Below are positions 15,790 through 25,618 of a stretch of DNA of 64,000 nt, in pieces. Each line of letters begins with the position of its first letter. Position 1 is the first letter of the stretch. The notes below the pieces were generated by a model, which saw nothing but the letters and a program-made list of their open reading frames with translations, did not search any database and was not told the DNA's origin. The position numbers and the translations under genes were made by a program. Source of the stretch: Corallococcus sp. (GTDB lineage Bacteria > Bacillota > Clostridia > Christensenellales > CAG-314); the NCBI GenBank assembly GCA_023665205.1, contig JAMPEJ010000003.1:1-64000 (forward strand), in the 5' to 3' direction.

Positions 15790-18162
15790 TTACAATTTGA
15801 TTTTCAAATCAATGCCATCGCGCTTTCCGTCGCCGTCGCAAAGATAAACGCACACAGGAACGGGTTCTCCGACAAAGGAGCAAATAACCTCGATATCCTT
15901 GTGCTTCCACTGCTTATCCACCGGCATATAAAAAGTATAATTACCTTCGGCAGGGTGCACATAGCACTCGTAAACGTTGGCAGGATATGCAGGAGCGCGA
16001 TTTGGAAACGCACGCGGTTCGCCGTCGATTTTTGCTACGCACGTCACTCCTTCGTGGCCGGTATGTCCCTCTACCGCCACGGCCAAATACGGATGCAGAG
16101 GCAACTGCTCGGGTAACCGCACGGTCGCAACCGCAACGCTTTGCGTCTTGTTTCTATCGTACGGAGAAAACAGATTTGTTAAATGCGGTTTTTGCAAGAC
16201 GATTTGCTTTCCTTTTGCAAACGCCTTTATGCTGAAAATTCTGTCCACAGGGTCGGGTATAGAAAAATAACGTAGTCTGCCCTCGATATTGAAAACTGCC
16301 TTTTTGCGCAAACCGTTGTTTACTCTCGGGCTGTCCACGTAATAATCGAAATAGGTCAAATCGTATTTACCCAATTCTTGTACTGCTGTAAGAGTTGCTT
16401 TTTTCCAAGTTTGCAAATCGGACGAAAACTCAAAATTGTCGCGTACCGTTTGCTCTGCAAATACGTGCGGAGGATCTTGCAATCCGTCAAAAAATTCTAT
16501 TTCCACAGTATCGACGCTCATATCTTTTCCCAGATCCACTCGCAGACAACCTCCGTTGACGCGGTAGCCGGGACCGTGATAAATCTGATACAAACGCGAT
16601 TTGGTATCAAACACCGTATCGGGATCGTTATCGAAAGGTATGGACGTTTCCAATCCGCGCAAACGATAAGACGGCTGATCGAAAAACGCGTCGCGGGCGC
16701 GTTGCACGCATGGCAAATCAGTTGTGCCGGAACGCACAAGCGAACGGTATTCAAAACTGTCGTTATCGGCAAAAAAACAAGCGAACTCGTACAATTGCCG
16801 CGCGTTATCAGGCAAGTCTGTCGGCGCAAGTTCGCCTAAAAGGCGAGGCGAAGCCAACGACTCGTCAAAAAGTTCAATATCGGACGTATCCGTAACCGGC
16901 TCAGTTTGACCGTTAGGCGAAATCTTTTGCACCTTGCCGAAAACGGAAAGCAGCTTGTATTCTCCGTCCTTTTGCGAAACCGTTTTGTATTTGCAATTTG
17001 TAAGCATTGGTTCGGCGACGCTCAATTCGCAAATTTCTATTAGCGCCGCCCTAAAAGACGGTAACGCTACTTCCGCCGTTGCGCCGTAAGGATAAATGCC
17101 AATAAATTGTTCGTAAGGATAATGCAAACGCACAAACACCTGCGAACACTTTTTAAGACCGATGCTTTTGTCAAGACGGACGGAAACCGTTTTATCCTGC
17201 CAACCTGCGTTGCCGGTAGAAATAAACCTGCGCTTTCCGTCGCCGCGTACGAAAGCATTGTTTCCGTAAAGGTTTTCATCCAAAGCAAAACCTCGCACTA
17301 AAATATCTCTGTACTTACGGTGCAAATTGAACACGTGCGCAAGACGCGGTAATTCGTCGTCGCGTAAAAGCCAAGGATTTCCGTAAATTTCCGGCGCCAA
17401 AATAAGACAGCGGTTGAAAGCCTGATACACCAAATCGTCCTCAAAAAAATCCAACGAAGACGACAAACACACTCCGTGATCTTCCGTCAAGCGAGAATTG
17501 TTCGGCGTATGTCCGCGAAAGAACATATAAGCTCTGTTATGAGGCGCCGTGATAGTGTTGTATACGTGCGCTTCGACATAAGTTTCCTGTCCTTCCCACA
17601 AGCGAGTCGTGGCATACTTTTCCACATTGCCCAATTCGTTGCGGTGATTTAGCAAAATCAAATCCGGAGAGTATTTACGGGCAAGACGCATTGTCTTGGC
17701 GAATTCTTTACGCTTGTTTTTGCGTAAAGCGCCGCACACGGTATCGAACTTGAACAAAGCCCAATCGTATTTTTTACAAAGCCCTACGATCAAATTTCTG
17801 CGTTTTTCAACGTCCTGTTTCGTATCGCCGTAGCCGTCGGCTCCGCCCCAAACGCCCAATCGTGTGCCTATTTGGGCAGCTCGCTCTACTATCGGTTCGT
17901 AACCGTTTGGATACTGCGCAACTATTTTTGCGCTGTCCAAACTCTCGTAATTACCGTTGGCTCCGTCCAAGTTTCCGGCATCCCAAGCATATATATCCAG
18001 TTGCATACCGTACCTTTCGTTTAGGTACGCAAAAAAATCCAGATTGATCAAGGTTTGCCGTTCTGTCGAGCCTTCGTTAGTGTTATTGATCCAAGAAAAG
18101 TATTCCGACTTGGACGGCGTCCTTTCGTCAGCGCCGGAAGTTTTTGTTCGTTTAGTATTCAT
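15790..18162 (-). CDS. Cytoplasmic TIM-barrel glycoside hydrolase, GH36/GH31-like, family unassigned
   Basis: Protein of 790 residues, no signal peptide. The ATG at 18162 has GAGGTAAT upstream; the frame is open to 18321 but without an initiation site. Residues 20-330 look like a (beta/alpha)8 barrel of the alpha-galactosidase clan: LDIYAWDAGN, LGVWGGADGYG, and WALFKFDTVCG, where Asp140 is the likely nucleophile. LILLNHRNELGN and LWEGQETYVE (Glu190/Glu193) are candidates for the acid/base. A beta-rich region follows, and about residues 550-700 resemble a discoidin-type module (VDLGKDMSVDTVEIEFFDG). The substrate is unknown; the neighbours suggest an alpha-linked galactose or N-acetylgalactosamine. 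Confidence 0.6.
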   Translation of the reverse strand: MNTKRTKTSGADERTPSKSEYFSWINNTNEGSTERQTLINLDFFAYLNERYGMQLDIYAWDAGNLDGANGNYESLDSAKIVAQYPNGYEPIVERAAQIGTRLGVWGGADGYGDTKQDVEKRRNLIVGLCKKYDWALFKFDTVCGALRKNKRKEFAKTMRLARKYSPDLILLNHRNELGNVEKYATTRLWEGQETYVEAHVYNTITAPHNRAYMFFRGHTPNNSRLTEDHGVCLSSSLDFFEDDLVYQAFNRCLILAPEIYGNPWLLRDDELPRLAHVFNLHRKYRDILVRGFALDENLYGNNAFVRGDGKRRFISTGNAGWQDKTVSVRLDKSIGLKKCSQVFVRLHYPYEQFIGIYPYGATAEVALPSFRAALIEICELSVAEPMLTNCKYKTVSQKDGEYKLLSVFGKVQKISPNGQTEPVTDTSDIELFDESLASPRLLGELAPTDLPDNARQLYEFACFFADNDSFEYRSLVRSGTTDLPCVQRARDAFFDQPSYRLRGLETSIPFDNDPDTVFDTKSRLYQIYHGPGYRVNGGCLRVDLGKDMSVDTVEIEFFDGLQDPPHVFAEQTVRDNFEFSSDLQTWKKATLTAVQELGKYDLTYFDYYVDSPRVNNGLRKKAVFNIEGRLRYFSIPDPVDRIFSIKAFAKGKQIVLQKPHLTNLFSPYDRNKTQSVAVATVRLPEQLPLHPYLAVAVEGHTGHEGVTCVAKIDGEPRAFPNRAPAYPANVYECYVHPAEGNYTFYMPVDKQWKHKDIEVICSFVGEPVPVCVYLCDGDGKRDGIDLKIKL

Positions 18163-18206
18163 ATTACCTCGTTTCGCGATATTTGACCGAAAATATACCG
18201 TTATGT

Positions 18207-19211
18207 TCACTGCAACTTTTTGACGCTTTCGCGACGCATGACGGTTGCCGGCAACATATGTACTCCGCCGACGCTCTCGCCGTGCAAAGCGTTCAACGTA
18301 AGGTTGCATATTTTTGCGCACATGCCCGCCACGTCTTGGCGAACCGTAGTAAGCGGTACGGACAATAGCGACGAAAACATCAGATCGTCAAACCCCACAA
18401 CGGAAATATCGTCCGGCACGGACAAACCGTTTTCCTCTATCGCCTTGTATGCGCCGTACGCCATCATATCGTTGCAAACGAATATTGCGGTCGGCTTTTC
18501 GCATAGAAGTTCCTTGGTAAGCAAATAGCCGCTTTCGTACCGATAATCGCCGTTACGTACCAAATTGCCGTCGTATTCTATTCCGTTTTCCGACAATGCT
18601 TGTTTGTAACCGTCCAATCTTTCGGAGTAAAGTCTGGCATTGGAACCGCTTATGCAAGCTATGCGTTTGTGTCCCAAACCTATTAAATACTCCACGATAT
18701 CCTTGGCACCGTTTTTGTTGTCTGTTACTACCAGCGGACATTTGAGATTATCGAAAGAACGGTCGAAAGCGATAACCGGCACGTTATCCGCAGCGAAGTC
18801 GTCCAAAATTTCCATTGTTTTGGAGCGATCGTTAGCAACGCACATGACCAGCGCGTCCACGCCGCGGTTAAGCAGCAACTGCAAGTACTTTTCCTGCTCT
18901 GCGGCATTATCGTTGGTATTGCACAAAATAAGGTTGTAGCCGTATTTACCGAAGTTGCTTTCCAAATGCTTGGCGATTTGCGAAAAGAAGACGTTGGAAA
19001 TATCCGGAATCAATAACGCTATCGTATTGGTGCGACGGGTAACAAGTCCCACCGCCAACGAATTGGGCGTGTAATTGTATTTTTGGGCTATTTCCAAAAT
19101 TTTTTGTTTTGTTTGCACAGACGTGCGCACTTTTTTGTTGTTCAAAACAAGCGACACCGTCGTAACTGACACGCCGCACATTTCGGCAATGTCCTTTATT
19201 GTAATCCTCAT
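18207..19211 (-). CDS. LacI-family transcriptional regulator
   Basis: Protein of 334 residues. Residues 1-50 are the helix-turn-helix and hinge (ITIKDIAEMCGVSVTTVSLVLN, then YTPNSLAVGL). The remainder is a periplasmic-binding-protein-type sugar sensor of the RbsR/PurR group (IALLIPDISNVFF, VIAFDRSF, GHKRIACISGS, VGFDDLMFSSLL, TTVRQD). Its ATG overlaps the stop of the YesL gene (ATGA). The palindrome TGGTAAACCGTTTTACCA at 37121-37138, at the head of the locus, has the central CG and TTTAC arms expected of a LacI-family operator, so this protein is the natural candidate repressor. Confidence 0.9.
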   Translation of the reverse strand: MRITIKDIAEMCGVSVTTVSLVLNNKKVRTSVQTKQKILEIAQKYNYTPNSLAVGLVTRRTNTIALLIPDISNVFFSQIAKHLESNFGKYGYNLILCNTNDNAAEQEKYLQLLLNRGVDALVMCVANDRSKTMEILDDFAADNVPVIAFDRSFDNLKCPLVVTDNKNGAKDIVEYLIGLGHKRIACISGSNARLYSERLDGYKQALSENGIEYDGNLVRNGDYRYESGYLLTKELLCEKPTAIFVCNDMMAYGAYKAIEENGLSVPDDISVVGFDDLMFSSLLSVPLTTVRQDVAGMCAKICNLTLNALHGESVGGVHMLPATVMRRESVKKLQ

Positions 19212-20041
19212 TGTTTTTCCTCTTTTGCCAAGCCTTTCTTTACAAGATCCGGATATTCTTTTTCGTTTATGTATTTATCAAATACGCTGTGACAAAACAA
19301 AGTTTGTCCCAAAACGCAAAGAGCAAAACAATACACTGCCATTACCGTAAACGCCACCGTCATACCCAAAATACGCCACATGATCATAGGCACAAAAGGC
19401 AGAAAAGTAATTATTGCCGCAAGAGCATTACGCGGATATTTGACAAGCGCAAATATAAAACTGTTTTTGAGCCTGTGAAAAAATGAAACCTTGTAGATAG
19501 CGTTTTGCGCAAGGTCGTACATAATAACCGAAAACATCAATATCACAACCAGAGCCACCACTACGTACATTACAATTTGCCACGCAATATTTTTCAAAAA
19601 AACCGGAACAAAAATCAATGACGCTTCGAAAAATAAATAGGTAAGCGTCGCAAACGCCGCAGGCGCAATACTTGCCGCAAGACCGCCTTTTACGCCTTTG
19701 AAAAAATCACTTTTTATCGTTGCTCCTTGCGACCAGACGGTACGGCGAATAAAATAAAACGCGCCCGACAATCCCAACATAAACGGATAAAAACCGACAA
19801 CGGATAGCAAGCCTGCAAATACCCTCATTTGAAGCATCTTGGACAGATATTCCGCTCCGTCGGTTACGTCTTTCAATAAAGAAGCCTCGGCAACAGCGGA
19901 AACGGAAAGTATTGCAATAAGGGGCAGAGCAAACAACGTTACAAGCAGACTCAAAGTCAGCATTCTGTCCCAAAGAGATGCAACGTACTTAAATTCCTGA
20001 AATCTGTTTCGAGGCAAATTCGGCGAAGAGTTTTTAGACAA
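19208..20041 (-). CDS. YesL (DUF624) membrane protein
   Basis: Protein of 277 residues with five to six hydrophobic helices (about 28-50, 70-95, 113-140, 145-172, 190-245). RMLTLSLLVTLFALPLI and the later aliphatic helices fit DUF624, a family found almost only next to sugar ABC importers in Firmicutes. YesL proteins are thought to be accessory to the importer, but a biochemical role is not established. It overlaps ribokinase upstream by 8 nt and lacI downstream by 4 nt, so the three are translationally coupled. Confidence 0.8.
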   Translation of the reverse strand: MSKNSSPNLPRNRFQEFKYVASLWDRMLTLSLLVTLFALPLIAILSVSAVAEASLLKDVTDGAEYLSKMLQMRVFAGLLSVVGFYPFMLGLSGAFYFIRRTVWSQGATIKSDFFKGVKGGLAASIAPAAFATLTYLFFEASLIFVPVFLKNIAWQIVMYVVVALVVILMFSVIMYDLAQNAIYKVSFFHRLKNSFIFALVKYPRNALAAIITFLPFVPMIMWRILGMTVAFTVMAVYCFALCVLGQTLFCHSVFDKYINEKEYPDLVKKGLAKEEKQ

Positions 20042-20930
20042 CTTGTTTCAGTTCCTCCAAATACGGTATGGCGACCTGCGCTCCGCGACGAGTCACGGTT
20101 ATTCCGCTTGCAGTCTGACAAAACGCAAGCGAATCTTCTACAGCGGCGCCTTCGGCAAGTCTTACGCACAAAGCACCCACAAACGTATCGCCTGCGGCAG
20201 TTGTATCCACTGCTTCCACAGGGATTACTACCGGATAAATTTTTCCGTCGTAGTAGCACCCCTTATCGCCCAAAGTTACGATTACTTTTTTGACGCCCTT
20301 TGCACGTAACGTTTCGTCGATTTTACAAAGGTCCCGCAAATTTTCCGGCTTTATTCCGCATATGTCTTTCGCTTCGGACTCGTTTGGAATAACGTAGTCG
20401 GAGTACTGTAACATAGCGTCCGTAACGCCTTGCGCGGGCGCAGGATTAAGCACAGTTATCGCGCCCATTTCCTTGGCCGCTTTAAGTCCTGCTTCCACGC
20501 AATCGCAGAGCATTTCCATTTGAGTGACGAATACGTCGCCTTCGCGCACGTTTTCACGAATCACTTTTTCCACATAATGCGGCTGCAACGCAAAGTTTGC
20601 ACCGTGATCTATGATTATTCGGTTATCGGCGTCTTTAATGATCACAACTGCTGTTCCGGTGTTGGTTTCCGACAGTTGTACAAAATTCAAATCTACGCCG
20701 AACTTTTTAAGAATTTCCAAACACTGCTGTCCGAAAAAGTCCTTGCCGACAGATGCTATGAGACAAGCATCGCCGCCCAATTTAGAAACGGCTACTGCTT
20801 GGTTAGCGCCTTTGCCGCCGCTGTTACTCATAAAGTCGTAACCGCTGACGGTTTCTCCGACGCACGGCAACCTGTCTGTATAGATCGTCAAATCAAAGTT
20901 GACGCTGCCTAATACGTATATCTTTTTCAT
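20034..20930 (-). CDS. rbsK: Ribokinase (PfkB family)
   Basis: Protein of 298 residues, starting at the ATG 20930 (AAGGAT upstream). PfkB signature 1 is SGGKGANQAVAVSKLGG near residue 36, and signature 2 is DTTAAGDTFVGAL with the catalytic Asp near residue 247. NFDLTIYTDRLPCVGET at the start is typical of RbsK. It phosphorylates ribose at O5. In the same transcript a nucleoside hydrolase could supply ribose. Some PfkB kinases in such loci act on other sugars, so ribose is the best but not the only option. Confidence 0.85.
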   Translation of the reverse strand: MKKIYVLGSVNFDLTIYTDRLPCVGETVSGYDFMSNSGGKGANQAVAVSKLGGDACLIASVGKDFFGQQCLEILKKFGVDLNFVQLSETNTGTAVVIIKDADNRIIIDHGANFALQPHYVEKVIRENVREGDVFVTQMEMLCDCVEAGLKAAKEMGAITVLNPAPAQGVTDAMLQYSDYVIPNESEAKDICGIKPENLRDLCKIDETLRAKGVKKVIVTLGDKGCYYDGKIYPVVIPVEAVDTTAAGDTFVGALCVRLAEGAAVEDSLAFCQTASGITVTRRGAQVAIPYLEELKQVV

Positions 20931-21007
20931 AATATATCCTTTTGTTAAAATATGCAAGGGTTTACGTGCGGCAAGCGCGTATTTTTGCACCTGCCGCGCG
21001 TGATCTG

Positions 21008-24000
21008 TTAAATTTTTTCGCCTGCAGCGTTTACTTCGTAAATATAGACGTTATCCACCGCAACTTCCCACATCCCGTACATGCAAATCATAAATTGGAA
21101 ATAATTGTGATTCGTCATTTGGAAGGTTTGTTTGAAGTGATAGTCGACGTATGTGCCGCGAACATAACCGTTAGAGTCGTGCGAAATACGGCAGTCGTAC
21201 TCGGTACCGTCCACAGGTCCGTTTATCGCTTCGGCAAATCGATTATCCCCTAAGGTATCGTCGCGGAAGAAACAGAAGACGTATCCGCTGCCGAACTGTT
21301 TTAGTATACGATAGTCGAATTCTACAGTGTAGTAATGATTGGGCAGGAAGTTGTAGTATTCCAACTTGGAACGGGTAAACTCGAACCAGACATTGTCGAT
21401 TGACGGATCGTATGCTTCCACTTCCACTCTGCCCAAAAGCGACGCATGACTCTTTTCGCCTACGGCTTTGTTCATGTAACTTGCCGAGCCTTCCGTGACG
21501 CCGACGACTTCGTTTTCGTCAAAGGTCATACGTCCGAAAGCAAACTGTCCCCAGTTGAATCCGCTGGATTGGAACGTGCCGTAATCGAAAGTTTCAACGT
21601 TACCCAAACCTATATTAGTGTATACGGGAATTTCGTTGTGTTCAAAGCCGATATCTTTGCCTTCGGACATTTCGTTTACTGTTGACGCAGTAACGATCAG
21701 GTTGTCGATAAAATAACAGCCGGGCATATTTACGCCGAAGAATATAGCTTGATTATCCGCCGTGCAGATAAATGAGAAGGTTTTTTTAGTATCCCAGTTA
21801 TCCGCTCTTTCGTACCACTCGCCGATCACCGTCATACTCTTTGTAAGAGATTGCGGGTTAGTACTGCCGTTCCCTAACGCCAAGAAATAGTATCCGCCGT
21901 TGCCCACGTCGCCTTCGGCACGGAAGTCGAAAGACACCGTGTACAACATACCTTTTTTAAGAGGCACGTTAGCCATATCGGTTTTAGCAAGAATATTCTT
22001 TTGAGAGTTTTTACCCGTAAGGACCAAACTGTCGCCGTCAATACAATCTTTTTCCAAATCGGCAGCGCCCATAGCGGTAGGAGCGATCAAGGTTTTGGGA
22101 TCCAGAGGATCGTATCCTGCAAAGTCCGAATAATAGCCGCCCTTCTTTTCTATCCAAACTTGATCTACGCCTATTTCGTCGAAGTTGACGGATTGAATAC
22201 TGAGTTTGTAATCGCCGTCGGCCCCAGTACGTACCGTTACGGTTTTTTGTCCTACTTCACCGGAAATATCCTGCCAACGGTAAACGTTGGATTCACCGCT
22301 TTTGCTTGTAAGGCTAAACTTGTAGCAATCGCTGTTGCCAAAGTAGAAGTTTGCCATATCGAAATGCGGTTTGTAACGGAAGGTGACTTGATAGGTAGAG
22401 TTGGAATCCAACTTTATATCGTTTACGTTTTTCCACGAATATGCTTTGATTCCGCCGTCTGAAGCTTTTACTCCGTCCTTTACAGTGACGTTGCCCAGTT
22501 TGTACAAACGGCTGTCCGTACCTATTTCTCCAGCCATGCCAAGCGCGATATAATCGTGTTCGGTATCGCCGGCGTTGACGTTCGGGATATCCACAGCAAG
22601 AGTATAAGTGCCGTTGGCCAAATTTTTAGGAATGTCAAGCGTACTGTACACGTTGTTTACTTCGCCTTGAACGAACGTTCTGGCATCGAATCCGTTATCC
22701 GTGTAAGTATAAACCGTCTTTCCGCTTGCATCCAACAGTTTGAGTTCCATCGGATAATCGTAGGGGAATATACCTACCGCAGAATTGGACCATGTTGTAC
22801 GAACGGAAACTTTGGAACCCGCCGAAATTTCTTTGGGGAACAGCGCTTCGTCAACCGCCAGACGGTAGCCCATCATGGTGTTGCCGCGATCGATGAAGTC
22901 CGTGTCTCCGGCAGCAACGATATTAGCCATTTCCACCGCGACCCAACCGAGAGCCGTCGTATTGTTGGGACGGATCTTGTACAAAATGTCGTCAAGAGCG
23001 CTTTCCAACGTGTATTGACTTGCGGCGGAATTGATATTCGCGTAGTTATTGGCGTATTCTCCAAGGAACGGTACGCGTTTTCCGGAGCGGAACGCTTCCG
23101 CCATCAATCTTTCGTCGTAGTCGTAACGCAAAGCGCTTGCACCGCCGTCGCGGCGATACGTTACGCCTTCCGTGCGCCAAGCCTTGTCAAAGCAAGACCA
23201 CTCGACAAAGTTTTGATACGCTTCTTCGGAAGTGTAACCCGCTTCGTAAGCGCCGGACTGAATGTAATCCGGATCCCAACTGCAGGAAACAGCCAAAGTC
23301 TTTCCGGAACCGTCAAAAGCGTCGTAGTACTTATCTATAACGTTGCCGAGAGTTTCTACGCGTTCTTCCGTCGTGTCGTAAGTGTAGCCGTGATGCCACT
23401 CTCCCCACATACCGAAACCGCGGATTTCCACCGTATCAACCATGGGATTGTCTTTGTAGTGCTCGTACAAAGCGTCTAGAAATTTTTCCAATCTTTCCAA
23501 ATACACCGGGTCGGAAAGATTTGTTACGCGTGCTTGAGTAACGGGACCGCTGTCCGTGTAGGGCACCCATTCGTAACCCACATTGTATTTTTCGAACAAA
23601 TACGCAGGAGAAGCGTTAAACGTGTACGGCCATACACAGCTGTCGGTAGAAATACGCAGCAACACGCGTCTTCCGGTGCCGGTCCAGTAGTCGACCGCTT
23701 GGTCGCACATCGTCCAATCGTAAAAGTCTTCGCGCGTTTCGATATGGAACCAAGTAGTAGACAACGCAGCAAGGCTTGCCTCCGGCAAATCGCCGGAACT
23801 GCCTATGTCTATGTGACCGCCGTATGTGGGTTCTTCCAAAATTACCCAACCCACGCCGGGATTATCCAATTTACCGCTTATCTTTTCGTACGCTACGGAC
23901 TGATAGTCGGCAGGGATTTCCGTTTCCGTAGGATCGGTATTGCAAGCGGCAAGTACGGTCACAAGAACAAGTATCACCGCAACTACTAACGCAAGATATT

Positions 24001-25462
24001 TCTTCTTATTTTTGGTTGCGGCGCCGCCCACTACCAACGCGCACGCACCTATACCGACGCTTATGCCGGACACAGCCGTAAGAGTTATTGCCGCGCTTCC
24101 TTCGCTGCCGCCCAAGTTTTCGTACTTGGCGTTTTGCGTTCCCGTAACTTTGGTGGGTTTGGCGGGCATTTCGGTTGCGGCATCGTCGTATTGGTAGGCT
24201 TGCAACAAACATACGTCGTCAAAATCAACGTAATTGGAAGAGGCGTTACCTACCTTAAATACAATTTGCAGATACACGTCGGAATTTTCCTTTACGCTGA
24301 ACTCGCCGTAGCAAGTCCTAACTCCGCGCGAATCGGTTTTGCACTCGGAAGCGTCGAACAAAGTTACAGTTGCCGGTTCCATGCGCTTGTCTTCGCTTAT
24401 GCTGTACGTGTAGGAATATATTTCCTTATCCGTTGCCGCATCCATCACTTTTACGCCAAACAAACTTGCGCCCGTGGGCTTGACAAGGAAAAACAGTTTG
24501 TAATTGTTCTTCGGCAAAGAAATAGTGGACGAATTTACGACAGCGTTAGCCGTGCGGCTGGTGGAATACAAGCGCAAGGAAGCGCCGTCTTTTATTGCGC
24601 CGTCTGCAACGAGCGCAGATTTGTCAATATTTACGTTGACATTTTTAGAGCTGTTTTCTCCGTTCAAGGCAAACATACCGAAACCGTCCTCGAAGCCTTG
24701 AGAAGTCAACGTGCGGTACGGTAAATACTCTACTTCCGGAGTAACTTCGGAATATACCGTTACGTCGTCGATAATAAGATAATGCTCCACAGCGTCGGAA
24801 AGCACCTGAGCGTCAAAATCGAAATAAACCGCGTAATTAGACGGACCGCGAACGGTGAGAGAAACCGTTGCGTAATCGCCGTCGGCATTGTAGACGGACG
24901 AAGCAACCGTTTCCGGATCGTCCTGCGTCAATCCTTCGGAAGCGCCCAAACTTGTGTAGTTGCCGTCAATAGACATATTTTGCAAAAGTTTGTCGCCCGA
25001 AGCTGCGTTATATTCGCGCGCGCGGATACCGAAACGGTTCATTCCGACCAAACGGACTTTTACTTCCAACTTGACAAGCATACCGTTTTGTATACCGCCG
25101 AGGTTATTGACTCCGATACCCATTTGAGTGCCGACCCAACCGTCGGTGCCTTGCGGCTTGGCGTCCCAAACGAGAGATTTGCCTCCGCTGAGAACGTCAG
25201 GGCCGCTGATCGTATAAAAGTCGCTTTTTACGGAAACGTAACCGCGCTCTACAAACAACAGGTTTGAGCCGTGATACATTTCGTCCTCGGTATTTCCTCC
25301 CGGAGTAATCGTGTAGGACTCGAAGCCGTCGCTTCTGTATTCTCGCATTTGCGCTACGTAGCCGTCATCGGTTGCCGCAAAGGAAATCATCGGCGACAAC
25401 GTGAGCGAAAACGCTACAACCAACAGCGCAAACAGAGCTGCAACAATTTTCAATTTTTTCAT
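21008..25462 (-). CDS. Chimeric surface protein: jelly-roll region, internal membrane hairpin with lipobox, DUF4874/DUF4832-type glycosidase-like region
   Basis: Protein of 1484 residues. The ATG at 25462 has AGGAG upstream. Residues 1-30 are a signal peptide (AAT after SFA). About 35-440 hold two beta-sandwich carbohydrate-binding-like modules. Then come a hydrophobic segment (456-481), KNKKK, and a second hydrophobic segment ending in LAAC (Cys507), which reads like a complete lipoprotein signal with no Met. From about 535, NPGVGWVILEEP, IRGFGMWGEWHHG (Glu near 688) and SCSWDP mark a DUF4874/DUF4832-type TIM barrel. Residues about 990-1484 are further jelly-roll modules. It is thus two surface proteins in one frame. 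It probably binds or trims glycans at the cell surface; the activity is unproven. Confidence 0.7.
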   Translation of the reverse strand: MKKLKIVAALFALLVVAFSLTLSPMISFAATDDGYVAQMREYRSDGFESYTITPGGNTEDEMYHGSNLLFVERGYVSVKSDFYTISGPDVLSGGKSLVWDAKPQGTDGWVGTQMGIGVNNLGGIQNGMLVKLEVKVRLVGMNRFGIRAREYNAASGDKLLQNMSIDGNYTSLGASEGLTQDDPETVASSVYNADGDYATVSLTVRGPSNYAVYFDFDAQVLSDAVEHYLIIDDVTVYSEVTPEVEYLPYRTLTSQGFEDGFGMFALNGENSSKNVNVNIDKSALVADGAIKDGASLRLYSTSRTANAVVNSSTISLPKNNYKLFFLVKPTGASLFGVKVMDAATDKEIYSYTYSISEDKRMEPATVTLFDASECKTDSRGVRTCYGEFSVKENSDVYLQIVFKVGNASSNYVDFDDVCLLQAYQYDDAATEMPAKPTKVTGTQNAKYENLGGSEGSAAITLTAVSGISVGIGACALVVGGAATKNKKKYLALVVAVILVLVTVLAACNTDPTETEIPADYQSVAYEKISGKLDNPGVGWVILEEPTYGGHIDIGSSGDLPEASLAALSTTWFHIETREDFYDWTMCDQAVDYWTGTGRRVLLRISTDSCVWPYTFNASPAYLFEKYNVGYEWVPYTDSGPVTQARVTNLSDPVYLERLEKFLDALYEHYKDNPMVDTVEIRGFGMWGEWHHGYTYDTTEERVETLGNVIDKYYDAFDGSGKTLAVSCSWDPDYIQSGAYEAGYTSEEAYQNFVEWSCFDKAWRTEGVTYRRDGGASALRYDYDERLMAEAFRSGKRVPFLGEYANNYANINSAASQYTLESALDDILYKIRPNNTTALGWVAVEMANIVAAGDTDFIDRGNTMMGYRLAVDEALFPKEISAGSKVSVRTTWSNSAVGIFPYDYPMELKLLDASGKTVYTYTDNGFDARTFVQGEVNNVYSTLDIPKNLANGTYTLAVDIPNVNAGDTEHDYIALGMAGEIGTDSRLYKLGNVTVKDGVKASDGGIKAYSWKNVNDIKLDSNSTYQVTFRYKPHFDMANFYFGNSDCYKFSLTSKSGESNVYRWQDISGEVGQKTVTVRTGADGDYKLSIQSVNFDEIGVDQVWIEKKGGYYSDFAGYDPLDPKTLIAPTAMGAADLEKDCIDGDSLVLTGKNSQKNILAKTDMANVPLKKGMLYTVSFDFRAEGDVGNGGYYFLALGNGSTNPQSLTKSMTVIGEWYERADNWDTKKTFSFICTADNQAIFFGVNMPGCYFIDNLIVTASTVNEMSEGKDIGFEHNEIPVYTNIGLGNVETFDYGTFQSSGFNWGQFAFGRMTFDENEVVGVTEGSASYMNKAVGEKSHASLLGRVEVEAYDPSIDNVWFEFTRSKLEYYNFLPNHYYTVEFDYRILKQFGSGYVFCFFRDDTLGDNRFAEAINGPVDGTEYDCRISHDSNGYVRGTYVDYHFKQTFQMTNHNYFQFMICMYGMWEVAVDNVYIYEVNAAGEKI

Positions 25463-25618
25463 AAAAACTCCTAATTTTGTTTTATACAGAGCGATGTCTG
25501 CTCCGCGTTGCGCAAAACTGCATTGCGCTAACAGTGAGAGAAAGATAGAACTTTCGCCGTTATTTCGCCGCACCGTAATTCAGCCCGGCGAAAAACGATC
25601 GGTCAAATACTTAGTAGG

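Noticed and set aside
25463..25618. TTTCGCCG/CGGCGAAA inverted repeat between the two giant genes considered as a terminator or attenuator
   Set aside because: No U tract follows; a role in RNA stability or processing is possible but unsupported.
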